Shown here: in pieces, positions 1 to 6,110 of the stretch
How positions within the stretch are numbered: position 1 is the first letter of the stretch
Layout of the letters: the number at the start of each line of letters is the position of its first letter
NCBI GenBank assembly: GCA_025351545.1
Contig: JANXVQ010000204.1
Span: 1 to 8,159, forward strand
DNA length: 8,159 nt
Source: Spirosoma sp.
GTDB lineage: Bacteria; Bacteroidota; Bacteroidia; Cytophagales; Spirosomataceae
Reading direction: 5' to 3'
Notes under the pieces: model-generated
The model's input: only the letters and a program-made list of their open reading frames with translations
Databases searched by the model: none
What the model was told of the DNA's origin: nothing
Translations under genes and position numbers: made by a program

Positions 1-21
1 ATTTATCCATAATTCACACTC

Positions 22-516
22 ATGGACTTACTTACACCCGATCTTGGTCTTTTATTTTGGCAGGTAGTGGTTTTCCTCGGCCTGTTTCTCATTCTTCGCG
101 CTTTCGCATGGAAACCCATCACAGAAAGTCTGAACGAACGCGAAAATAATATCCAGAGTGCCCTTGACCTGGCCGAAAAAACTCGGATTGAAATGACTGC
201 CATAAAAGCTGACAACGAAAAATTGCTGGCACAGGCGCGCTCAGAGCGTGAAATTATACTGCGTGGTGCAAAAGATATGGCCGACAAAATGCTGGCTGAG
301 TCGCGAGACAAAGCCGCTGCCGAAGGGCAACGTATTTTGGAACAGGCTCGTGAGTCGATGCAAAACGAACGGCAGGCTCTGGTAGCACAAATGAAAAAAG
401 AAGTTGTTACTCTCTCGCTTGATATTGCTGAGAAAGTTCTTCGTAAAGAGCTTAGCGACAAGTCATCGCAGGAGAAGTTGATAACGGATTTGGTTTCTAA
501 TTCACGCTTAAACTAA
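22..516 (+). CDS. atpF: F1Fo ATP synthase subunit b
   Basis: Subunit b of the membrane-bound F1Fo ATP synthase, the peripheral stalk that holds F1 still against the rotating c-ring. The 164-residue protein has the family layout. A single N-terminal membrane segment (about residues 8-28) ends in the conserved FAWKPI motif (28-33). A long charged, alanine-rich helix (about 38-140) follows, expected to form the b-b coiled coil. The C-terminal part (VLRKELSD...KLITDLV) is the region that contacts delta. The ATG at 22 directly precedes the membrane segment as in homologues, and no strong Shine-Dalgarno is visible in the 21 bases before it. The gene is complete; atpE and atpB would be expected just upstream, outside the window. 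Only 6 bases separate it from atpH, so the two are surely cotranscribed. Confidence 0.96.
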   Translation: MDLLTPDLGLLFWQVVVFLGLFLILRAFAWKPITESLNERENNIQSALDLAEKTRIEMTAIKADNEKLLAQARSEREIILRGAKDMADKMLAESRDKAAAEGQRILEQARESMQNERQALVAQMKKEVVTLSLDIAEKVLRKELSDKSSQEKLITDLVSNSRLN

Positions 517-522
517 TCGATT

Positions 523-1062
523 ATGGCTGTTGCTACAGTTGCCGCCCGCTATGCCAAATCGTTATTGGATCTGGCGCAGGAACAAGGCCTGACCGAGACA
601 ATGCACAGGGATATGCAGTTTTTTAAGAACACAGTAGACCAAAGTCGGCCACTGATGCTCATGTTAAAGAACCCTATTGTTCGTGCTGAAAAGAAAAGTG
701 CTGTTCTAAGAGCTGCTTTTACTAATCGGGTGAATCCGATGACGATGGCTTTTTTTGAAATCATCACCAAAAAGAACCGGGAGGGCATCATGGATTCCAT
801 CGCGGAACAGTTTATCAGCCAATATAACATACTGAGAAGCATTGAGCGCGCAACTGTCATTACAACTGTGCCGCTAACCGCTATACAGCGCGACAAATTT
901 AAGGCAATGGTTATGAAAACAACCGGCTGTAAATTGGTTGAGTTAGAAGAAAAACTGGACTCAAACCTGATTGGCGGCTACGTATTACGCGTCGGCGATC
1001 AACAGATTGACGGTTCTATCCGTAGTCAGTTAAACGATTTACGTTTGAAGTTTTTGAATTAA
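523..1062 (+). CDS. atpH: F1Fo ATP synthase subunit delta
   Basis: Delta subunit (OSCP homologue) of the ATP synthase, which joins the top of F1 to the b-subunit stalk on the cytoplasmic side. The 179 residues match the usual family length. The N-terminal helical domain opens with the typical VAARYAKSLLDLAQEQG (about residues 4-20). The C-terminal domain carries the family signature GGYVLRVGDQQIDGSIRSQL (about 151-170), close to the conserved 'GGf.l.vgd..iDgSi...L' pattern. The ATG at 523 lies 6 bases after the atpF stop and fits the family N-terminus. The gene is followed by a strong intrinsic terminator rather than by atpA and atpG, which commonly come next, so the transcription unit appears to end here. 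Function is firm; the split operon is the unusual part. Confidence 0.96.
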   Translation: MAVATVAARYAKSLLDLAQEQGLTETMHRDMQFFKNTVDQSRPLMLMLKNPIVRAEKKSAVLRAAFTNRVNPMTMAFFEIITKKNREGIMDSIAEQFISQYNILRSIERATVITTVPLTAIQRDKFKAMVMKTTGCKLVELEEKLDSNLIGGYVLRVGDQQIDGSIRSQLNDLRLKFLN

Positions 1063-1082
1063 GTCGCCAATAGTCATTACCA

Positions 1083-1126
1083 AAAGAGCCGGTTCCTCAT
1101 TCGAGAAACCGGCTCTTTCGTTTTTT
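1083..1126 (+). terminator. Rho-independent terminator after atpH
   Basis: A perfect 12-bp inverted repeat (AAAGAGCCGGTT at 1083-1094 with AACCGGCTCTTT at 1107-1118) encloses a 12-base loop. CG and six T residues (1121-1126) follow. This is a textbook intrinsic terminator 20 bases after the atpH stop. Read on the other strand, the stem is followed by only a short T run (TTTTGG), so it may also serve, less efficiently, as the terminator of the convergent acetyltransferase gene that ends at 1220. Confidence 0.93.
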
Positions 1127-1219
1127 ACAGTGGCGAACTGCTAACCTTTTATTGGCCTTCAGCTGGATTTCGTCTCAAGATGATGTGATCATATAGCTTA
1201 TACATTGTCTGAAAGCGCA

Positions 1220-1681
1220 TTAGGGAAGGATAGGTCTAACTAATTTAAAATGCGTTCGGATAAAGGCTTCCCGTTCGTAAAATCGAATAGTATCAGTTCG
1301 TTTTTGATTGGTAGTGACTTCCAGATTTATAAAATCTTCATCTAGGGCCAACGTATTAATTGCGGCAACAAGTTGTTGACCAATATGCTGATTTCGAACG
1401 TCAGGACGAACAAATAGCTCTTGTATTTCGCCTACTTTACCGCAGTGGTGTAACAAATATTGAACGTGGCAACTCACAAATCCAACCACTTCGCTGAGCC
1501 GTTCGGCTACTAAATAATGGATGAGTGGGTTAGTTAAATTGTGGTGGAAAACGGCATTGAAGGCAACCTGATCTAGTGGAGTATCTTCCAGTATACATAA
1601 GAAATCATAAATAATTGGCGCATCGTTTTCTATAGCGGACCGGATAGATAGCTCTTCCGGCAAAGTAGATTGGGTAAGCAC
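1220..1681 (-). CDS. GNAT-family N-acetyltransferase
   Basis: Cytoplasmic protein of 153 residues with the Gcn5-related acetyltransferase fold, which moves an acetyl group from acetyl-CoA to an amine. The N-terminal strand-helix (LSIRSAIENDAPIIYDFL, about 11-28) is typical of the family. The acetyl-CoA motif A region is ELFVRPDVRNQHIGQQL (about 88-104), with the Q/R-x-x-G-x-G/A pattern degenerate to QHIGQQ. Motif B is seen as NLEVTT (119-124) and RFYEREAF (133-140), matching the usual 'fYek.GF'. The substrate cannot be told from sequence; single-domain proteins like this modify amino acids, polyamines, drugs or proteins. The start is GTG at 1681. An in-frame TAA lies at 1690-1688, 6 bases upstream, and there is no ATG in the first half, so GTG, or possibly TTG at codon 7, must be used. 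It is divergent from the next gene and convergent with atpH. Confidence 0.88.
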   Translation of the reverse strand: MLTQSTLPEELSIRSAIENDAPIIYDFLCILEDTPLDQVAFNAVFHHNLTNPLIHYLVAERLSEVVGFVSCHVQYLLHHCGKVGEIQELFVRPDVRNQHIGQQLVAAINTLALDEDFINLEVTTNQKRTDTIRFYEREAFIRTHFKLVRPILP

Positions 1682-1760
1682 GGTGATTTATAACGGTGTA
1701 GGCTATAAGCCATATGAAGCTTTTAAGTTCGTCATTTTTCGTCTTGTTATTTACATTGCT

Positions 1761-2987
1761 ATGCACAAAATCATCGTCTTCGTTTTTATTGGCTTAGCTG
1801 CGGCCTGCTCAGGTCGAAAATCAGAAACTAACGATACGCAAACCAACAAGTCAACTGTGGAAACCCAATCATCAGACTCAAGTGCGTATGTTAAAGATCG
1901 GCAATTTTTGCATCAATACCATCCCGATTTGATCGAACTACAGAACGGGGGTGCCCATGTTTTAATTTGTCCGGCTTATCAGGGCCGCGTGATGACCAGT
2001 AGTGCGGATGGGAAAGCGAGCTACGGCTGGATTAATTATGATTTAATTGAGTCAAGGAAACTACTGCCTCATATGAATGCTTTTGGGGGCGAAGATCGTT
2101 TTTGGCTTGGGCCGGAAGGTGGACAGTTTGCCTTATTTTTTAAGAAAGACGCTCCGTTCGAGGCTGCACATTGGCAGACACCAGCCGCTATCGATTCAGA
2201 GCCATTTGCACTGACTGACAGTACGAAAACGTCAGCCACATTTACCCGTAATGTATCATTGATAAATTATGCCGGAACTCACTTTGACCTCGGTATCGAG
2301 CGAACAGTTCGGTTGTTGATCAAAGCCGAAATAAATGCGCAATTGGCCATCAGCACAGATTCGCTTAAAATTGTCGGTATTCAATCGACAAATAAGATCA
2401 CTAATATGGGAAGACAAGCCTGGAATCCGCAAACGGGTATGCCCTCGATCTGGATTTTAGGCATGATGAATGCATCGTCAAAAGCAACGATTATCATTCC
2501 CTATCGGCAGGGAACTGGTCAACCGGTTAATGATTCATATTTTGGAAAAGTACCCACCGACCGATTACGTATGGGAGAAACATCGGCCCTGTTTACCGCT
2601 GATGCGCAGTATCGAGCCAAAATTGGCGTTTCTCCCACACGAGCTATAAATTGGCTTGGTAGTTACGACCCCTCAACCCAAACACTAACGCTTGTAACCT
2701 ACGATTTCAATCCCAAAGACCGGCAGTACGTTAATTCAGCCTGGGAGCATCAAAAAGAACCGTATTCAGGTGATGTTATCAATGCGTATAATGATGGCCC
2801 GATGAAACCCGGACAACCACAAATGGGTAAATTCTACGAGTTGGAGTCGTCGTCGCCAGCCGCTTCCTTAACTCCCGGCGCTAAACAACAGCATCGACAC
2901 ACAACCTTTCATTTACAAGGATCTGAAAAACAACTCAATCAAATTGCCAAGAGGCTATTATTGACTGATCTGGAGGCTATTCACTGA
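1761..2987 (+). CDS. DUF6786-like secreted lipoprotein
   Basis: A 408-residue predicted lipoprotein. The reading frame is open back to a GTG at 1683, but the ATG at 1761 gives a clean type II signal peptide (MHKIIVFVFIGLAAAC), with a hydrophobic core and the lipobox cysteine at residue 16, so I chose it. A Ser/Thr/Asn-rich linker (about 17-45) follows, then one large beta-rich domain. The strongest recognisable stretch is MNAFGGEDRFWLGPEGGQF (about 105-123), which I associate with the DUF6786 family of Bacteroidota. I did not search a database, so the family name is from memory. The alternation of strands and the GGEDRFWLGPEGG turn recall aldose-epimerase-like beta-sandwich domains, but no catalytic residues can be assigned. 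Function is unknown. It lies alone, divergent from the acetyltransferase (79 bases between starts). Confidence 0.82.
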   Translation: MHKIIVFVFIGLAAACSGRKSETNDTQTNKSTVETQSSDSSAYVKDRQFLHQYHPDLIELQNGGAHVLICPAYQGRVMTSSADGKASYGWINYDLIESRKLLPHMNAFGGEDRFWLGPEGGQFALFFKKDAPFEAAHWQTPAAIDSEPFALTDSTKTSATFTRNVSLINYAGTHFDLGIERTVRLLIKAEINAQLAISTDSLKIVGIQSTNKITNMGRQAWNPQTGMPSIWILGMMNASSKATIIIPYRQGTGQPVNDSYFGKVPTDRLRMGETSALFTADAQYRAKIGVSPTRAINWLGSYDPSTQTLTLVTYDFNPKDRQYVNSAWEHQKEPYSGDVINAYNDGPMKPGQPQMGKFYELESSSPAASLTPGAKQQHRHTTFHLQGSEKQLNQIAKRLLLTDLEAIH

Positions 2988-3061
2988 CTCTTGTCAGGTT
3001 CTGTGATACGTTGTTACAACTAACAAGCTATTGGCTGGGTCTTATTGCTAAAAGAAAAGCT

Positions 3062-3430
3062 ATGAAACCTGTTCTGTTGTTATCGACTTTGTGGATTGTA
3101 TTTAGTTGCCAGAAATCTATAGACCCTACTAACCAACTGTACGGCAAATGGCTATTGGCAAGCGGTTCCGCTTTTGCAAAAAGACCAACAGGTGTTAATC
3201 CTAAACCGATCTATTTTGCGTTTTTGTCAACTGGCAGTATTGACTCTGATTGGTCAACTTGCTATTCATTCCGGTTTGGAAAGGCTAATGAACTGTTAGC
3301 TTCCAATAATTGCGTTGATTGTGAAATTCCGGGCTGCGGAGATTCAGTATGGAATTATACATTTATCAATCCATGCGAAATGACACTAGAGTTTCAGACC
3401 GATGATGTTGGACTATTTCGAAGGCAGTAA
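3062..3430 (+). CDS. Small cysteine-rich lipoprotein, lipocalin-like start
   Basis: A 122-residue predicted lipoprotein of unknown function. The frame extends upstream to a TTG at 3011, but the ATG at 3062 begins a proper signal (MKPVLLLSTLWIVFSC) with lipidated cysteine 16. The mature part starts with NQLYGKWLLASGSAF (about 24-38), resembling the 'l.GkW.l.s' first strand of lipocalin-like lipoproteins common in Bacteroidota. Five further cysteines stand at 67, 84, 87, 92 and 105, including C-x2-C-x4-C, suggesting disulphides or, less likely, metal binding. The end (DDVGLFRRQ) looks like the last strand of such a domain, so the gene is probably complete. Its stop lies 5 bases from the stop of the convergent SDR gene. 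The preceding gene ends 74 bases upstream, so cotranscription is possible. Coding status is likely because of the lipobox; function is not assignable. Confidence 0.68.
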   Translation: MKPVLLLSTLWIVFSCQKSIDPTNQLYGKWLLASGSAFAKRPTGVNPKPIYFAFLSTGSIDSDWSTCYSFRFGKANELLASNNCVDCEIPGCGDSVWNYTFINPCEMTLEFQTDDVGLFRRQ

Positions 3431-3435
3431 GTTTG

Positions 3436-4098
3436 TTAAAACGTCTGCAACGCATCCGAATCAAAAACGTGTTTGCCTATCAACCCTTGTTGCGCAGTTG
3501 TTAGCATTGCATTGGCAACCTTCGCTCCGTCAATACCTTTGTATTTGGCCGGGATTAGTGGACTAAGTAGCCGCATGGCCTCTTCGGCAAACCGTTCGCC
3601 CAAACGCGTTTCGCCCAGAGCTAAAGCGGCCCGGCCGAGTAGGAGTGAAGGTCTGAAAACAAGTAGAGTTGGATAGTTTAAGGCGGTCAAATCCCGCTCG
3701 ACTTCACCTTTAACCCGGTTATAAAAGAAAGATGACTCCGTATCGGCACCCATTGCCGTAACGATAGCGAACTGGTGCGCCCCGTTGGCCAGACCCAGTC
3801 GGGCAATATCCATTGAGTATTGATAGTCTACTTTTTGGAAAGCTTCCTTCGAACCGGCTTTTTTCATGGTTGTACCGAGGCAGCAGAAAATATCGTCGGC
3901 CTGAATCAATAAACCATTGGGATGATCGAAATCAAACTGAACTTCTTGTAAGCGAGGATGTTGCCAGTTTAACGATTTACGGACTAGTACTTTTATATTT
4001 GAGTAAATTGGCGAATCAACAAGCCGGTGGGTTAGTAGGCTACCGATCAGGCCCGTAGCACCGAGTACTAAGGCTGTTTTATGAGTGGGTATAGTCAT
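3436..4098 (-). CDS. Atypical SDR / NAD(P)-binding protein, HTATIP2-like
   Basis: A 220-residue cytoplasmic Rossmann-fold protein of the extended/atypical short-chain dehydrogenase group, similar to the HTATIP2 (TIP30/CC3) type of NAD(P)H-binding proteins. The nucleotide motif is ALVLGATGLIGSLL (9-22, GxxGxxG at 13-19). FCCLGTTMKKAGSKEAFQKVDY (71-92) is characteristic of this subgroup. The active-site pattern YNRVK (Y126, K130) follows the strand FAIVTAMGADTESS, and LVFRPSLLLG (146-155) is the next conserved strand. The reaction and substrate are unknown; such proteins are usually annotated just as oxidoreductases. The ATG at 4098 puts the Rossmann strand at the usual distance. A GTG at 4131 would add 11 residues of no family likeness. 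No Shine-Dalgarno is seen. It is monocistronic, convergent with the small lipoprotein and divergent from the pseudogene. Confidence 0.88.
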   Translation of the reverse strand: MTIPTHKTALVLGATGLIGSLLTHRLVDSPIYSNIKVLVRKSLNWQHPRLQEVQFDFDHPNGLLIQADDIFCCLGTTMKKAGSKEAFQKVDYQYSMDIARLGLANGAHQFAIVTAMGADTESSFFYNRVKGEVERDLTALNYPTLLVFRPSLLLGRAALALGETRLGERFAEEAMRLLSPLIPAKYKGIDGAKVANAMLTTAQQGLIGKHVFDSDALQTF

Positions 4099-4173
4099 AA
4101 TTAAAAGAGGGTATTTTGCTAAATTAGTCACTTCATTGTTAAAGGAAGGCCCTAAATCACAAAAAACTATTTT

Positions 4174-4486
4174 ATGCGTCCAGCCGTTTTTCGCTCAGCT
4201 GGGTTGTTCTCCATTCTTGCGATTCGTTTACTTTTCTCCTTTCGTTAGGCCGACGACGAGTCTACCAAACGATTACTCGAACAGTTTCGTCTTTATAACC
4301 AGCAGCGACCGACCGAAAAGGGTATATATTCAAACCGACCGGGACGATTGTCTTAGTGAAAAAACCATTGGGCTAAAAGGCTATATTTTTAACGAAAATA
4401 CACATGAGGCTGATATCCTGAGTCGAGTATTATATGTCGATCTAGTGGACCCAATCGCCAGACGCGTGAAAGTAAAAGGTCAGTAG
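4174..4486 (+). pseudogene. Decayed 5' fragment of an MG2-type surface / TonB-plug-associated protein
   Basis: No intact gene lies between 4099 and 4547, but a broken one is readable. From ATG 4174 comes a signal peptide (MRPAVFRSAGLFSILAIRLL, then FSFR), interrupted by TAG at 4246-4248. In the same frame follows ADDESTKRLLEQFRLYNQQ and then RPTEK up to 4320. One extra G in the GGG run 4320-4322 shifts the frame. From 4322 it continues as VYIQTDRDDCLSEKTIGLKG, YIFNENTHEADILSRVLYVD and LVDP, then leaves the pattern and stops at 4484-4486. Bacteroidota have large exported proteins (several hundred residues) with an N-terminal macroglobulin-like domain of consensus 'RPxEKVYLQTDRDxYxxGExIWFKAYLF...SrvLYVeLldp'. 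This is its start, with the conserved GEtiW degraded to EKTIG and everything after about residue 100 missing. The stop, frameshift, decayed motif and truncation together make it a dead remnant. A sequencing error could explain the frameshift but not the whole. Confidence 0.8.
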
Positions 4487-4525
4487 TTCTATTTCCTGAT
4501 AAAAGGAAATAGAACTACTGACCTT
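4474..4525 (-). terminator. 22-bp perfect hairpin, terminator of the convergent oxidoreductase gene
   Basis: Bases 4476-4497 and 4504-4525 are exact reverse complements (22 bp, no mismatch) around the 6-base loop GATAAA. On the minus strand the hairpin starts 22 bases after the stop of the Gfo/Idh/MocA gene and is followed by TTTTACTTT, so it fits an intrinsic terminator for that gene. On the plus strand only two T residues follow the stem, so it is weak in that direction. The stop codon of the pseudogene fragment (4484-4486) lies inside the left arm, so the break point of the dead gene and the hairpin coincide. Confidence 0.75.
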
Positions 4526-4547
4526 CAAACACATTAGGTTGACTGGT

Positions 4548-5969
4548 TTAAACAGCCCCTAAAATTTTCATATTTATTGGGTCCCAGCTAATGGCTCTTT
4601 TTTGGGCAAAACTCATATTTCCACACTGCGTTGGACCACAGGCGCGAAGACCAAAGGTAGCATCCTCAATATTCGGTGAATTTGTTCGAACTGATTTGAA
4701 GAAGTTGACAAAGTGCTCATATCGGTCGCCTTTATAGTCTTTCGGGAAGGCATATTTAAACTCCTTCGGACCGTCGAGTTCTGGATGTGGTGGATACAGT
4801 TTATTGTATTCCTGAACATACAATTCCTTTTGATCTTTCGGAAAATTGTCAATCGACATGCCCGGCGCCTTCGGAAATTTGTTTCGGTGGACAGTCAGGG
4901 AATCAAAGCCAAGTGATAAATCGCCTTCCGTGCCTACAATCCGCACTAAATAATTGCCGCCCCCGCCATCGACAAAATTGGACCGAGTTGTCAGGTTAAA
5001 TTCTGGATGCTCAGCCGTTTTTGGATAGTCATAGATGCTGAGTTGAATATCCGGCACATCACGGCCATCTTTCCAGTAGCGAGTGCCCCCGCTCGAATAT
5101 ACCCTGGTTGGACCTTTTGAGCCCGTAATACAATGCAGCGACGTAAGAAGGTGGACATATAGATCACCGGCAATACCAGTCCCGTAGTCCTGATAATTAC
5201 GCCACCGGAAAAAGCGGAGTGGATCCCAGGGGCGTTTTGGCGCACTGCCTAAATACGTATCCCAGTCAACGGTTTGTGGTGATGCATCGGGCGGAATTGA
5301 ATATTGCCAGGCGCCCATGGCACTATGGCGGTCGTAAATCGCTTCGGCAAAGACAAGCTCACCAATATCACCGGCTTTCAGAATATCGCGCGCTTTAGCA
5401 ATGAGCAGCGAACTGGCAAACTGGCTGCCAACCTGAAAAACTTTGCCCGTTTCTTTAGAGACTTTGATGAGTGTATGGCCATCTTCAACTTTCTGAACCA
5501 TAGGCTTTTCGCAGTAAACATGCTTACCCTTATGCATGGCATCCGACGAAATTTTTTCGTGCCAGTGGTCGGTCGTTGCGTTGATTACAGCGTCAATGTC
5601 CTTCCGCTCCAACAGTTCACGATAGTCTTTGGTAACCGGAAGCTGATCGCCCCACAATTCTTTCGCCCGGCGCAGACGACCATCATACAGGTCACAAGCC
5701 GCAACCATTTCAACACCATCGACCATCAAGGCTGTTTGCGTATCGCCGATACCCATGCCACCTGTGCCAATGAGGGCAATGCGCACCTTATCGTTTGCCG
5801 AGGTGCTGCTATGGCTTTTAACCAGATTCAGGTATTGCGGAATGCCAACGGTTGGGCTTTTCGCCAGTACGGCCGGTGCGGCAGCGGCTGCTGTACTGAC
5901 CAAACCAAGAGTTTTTAGAAACGACCGCCGGGACTTGTCTTCCTGGCCGGCCGATTTTTTATCGTTCAT
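4548..5969 (-). CDS. Tat-exported Gfo/Idh/MocA family oxidoreductase
   Basis: A 473-residue NAD(P)-dependent sugar oxidoreductase, predicted to act in the periplasm with a pre-bound cofactor. The N-terminus has a twin-arginine signal: SRRSFLKTLG (13-22, RR at 14-15), an alanine-rich core, and a likely cut after VLA (34-36). The Rossmann domain follows, with VRIALIGTGGMGIG (62-75, GTGGMG 68-73), DAVINATTDHWH (126-137) and the family hallmark EKP (154-156, in HVYCEKPMV). The C-terminal alpha/beta domain contains FFRWRNYQDYGTGIAGDLYVHLLT (about 253-276), in which D269 and H273 fit the family's conserved D-x3-H substrate-site pattern. The ATG at 5969 is preferred; an upstream start at 6038 would bury the Tat signal behind 23 extra residues. 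Homologues include glucose-fructose oxidoreductase, inositol dehydrogenase and 3-keto-sugar enzymes; the substrate is not deducible. The gene is divergent from a gluconolactonase, 141 bases apart. Confidence 0.93.
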   Translation of the reverse strand: MNDKKSAGQEDKSRRSFLKTLGLVSTAAAAAPAVLAKSPTVGIPQYLNLVKSHSSTSANDKVRIALIGTGGMGIGDTQTALMVDGVEMVAACDLYDGRLRRAKELWGDQLPVTKDYRELLERKDIDAVINATTDHWHEKISSDAMHKGKHVYCEKPMVQKVEDGHTLIKVSKETGKVFQVGSQFASSLLIAKARDILKAGDIGELVFAEAIYDRHSAMGAWQYSIPPDASPQTVDWDTYLGSAPKRPWDPLRFFRWRNYQDYGTGIAGDLYVHLLTSLHCITGSKGPTRVYSSGGTRYWKDGRDVPDIQLSIYDYPKTAEHPEFNLTTRSNFVDGGGGNYLVRIVGTEGDLSLGFDSLTVHRNKFPKAPGMSIDNFPKDQKELYVQEYNKLYPPHPELDGPKEFKYAFPKDYKGDRYEHFVNFFKSVRTNSPNIEDATFGLRACGPTQCGNMSFAQKRAISWDPINMKILGAV

Positions 5970-5998
5970 AACAAAACAGATTGAGGAATAAAACCGCT

Positions 5999-6006
5999 CA
6001 AAAATA
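5999..6006 (-). promoter_or_regulatory. Possible -7 promoter element for the oxidoreductase
   Basis: TATTTTTG on the minus strand matches the Bacteroidota -7 consensus TAnnTTTG exactly, and lies about 30 bases before the ATG at 5969. I do not see a matching -33 TTTG at the usual 19-21 base spacing, and the surrounding DNA is A/T-rich, so this may be chance. Confidence 0.35.
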
Positions 6007-6053
6007 AGCGAAGTTGTAAGTATAATTAAAAAGCACACTCAAATCACTTTCTC

Positions 6054-6067
6054 ATGGTGTACACCAT
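6054..6067. promoter_or_regulatory. 14-bp palindrome, candidate operator between divergent genes
   Basis: ATGGTGTACACCAT is a perfect palindrome located 84 bases from the oxidoreductase start and 43 bases from the lactonase start. Its core GTGTACAC fits the GT-N-TA-N-AC pattern known for HutC-type GntR regulators. A palindrome in a shared divergent promoter region is where a common repressor would bind. No regulator gene is in the window, so the binding protein is unknown. Confidence 0.5.
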
Positions 6068-6110
6068 CTAAATTCATTGTAGCATTAGGTCTTATTTCCG
6101 AGAAACATTT

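Noticed and set aside
3..461. A 152-codon serine-rich frame antisense to atpF
   Set aside because: Its composition (Ser/Arg/Ile repeats) is the reverse reading of a coiled-coil gene; no independent evidence.
1127..1219. Possible small RNA or regulatory element between the terminator and the acetyltransferase stop
   Set aside because: No stable hairpin, promoter consensus or open frame could be seen beyond a TGATCA palindrome, which is too short to mean anything.
1683..1760. Upstream GTG start for the DUF6786-like lipoprotein
   Set aside because: The extra 26 residues would precede and bury a clean type II signal peptide that begins at ATG 1761.
2984..2997. CTGAC-TCTT-GTCAG hairpin at the stop of the DUF6786-like gene as a terminator
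   Set aside because: Only 5 bp of stem and no T tract follow; likely chance.
3011..3026. TTGTTA-CAAC-TAACAA inverted repeat before the small lipoprotein as an operator
   Set aside because: Arms of only 6 AT-rich bases without further support; expected by chance in this length of sequence.
4085..4486. A 133-codon open frame on the plus strand as an intact gene
   Set aside because: Only the part after 4322 resembles a protein family. The first 79 codons overlap the SDR start region and are out of frame with the recognisable signal peptide and linker, so it is a shadow joined to a pseudogene remnant.
5304..5918. A 204-codon open frame on the plus strand opposite the Gfo/Idh/MocA gene
   Set aside because: It is antisense to a strongly conserved gene, shows no family pattern, signal or ribosome site, and arises from the codon use of the real gene.
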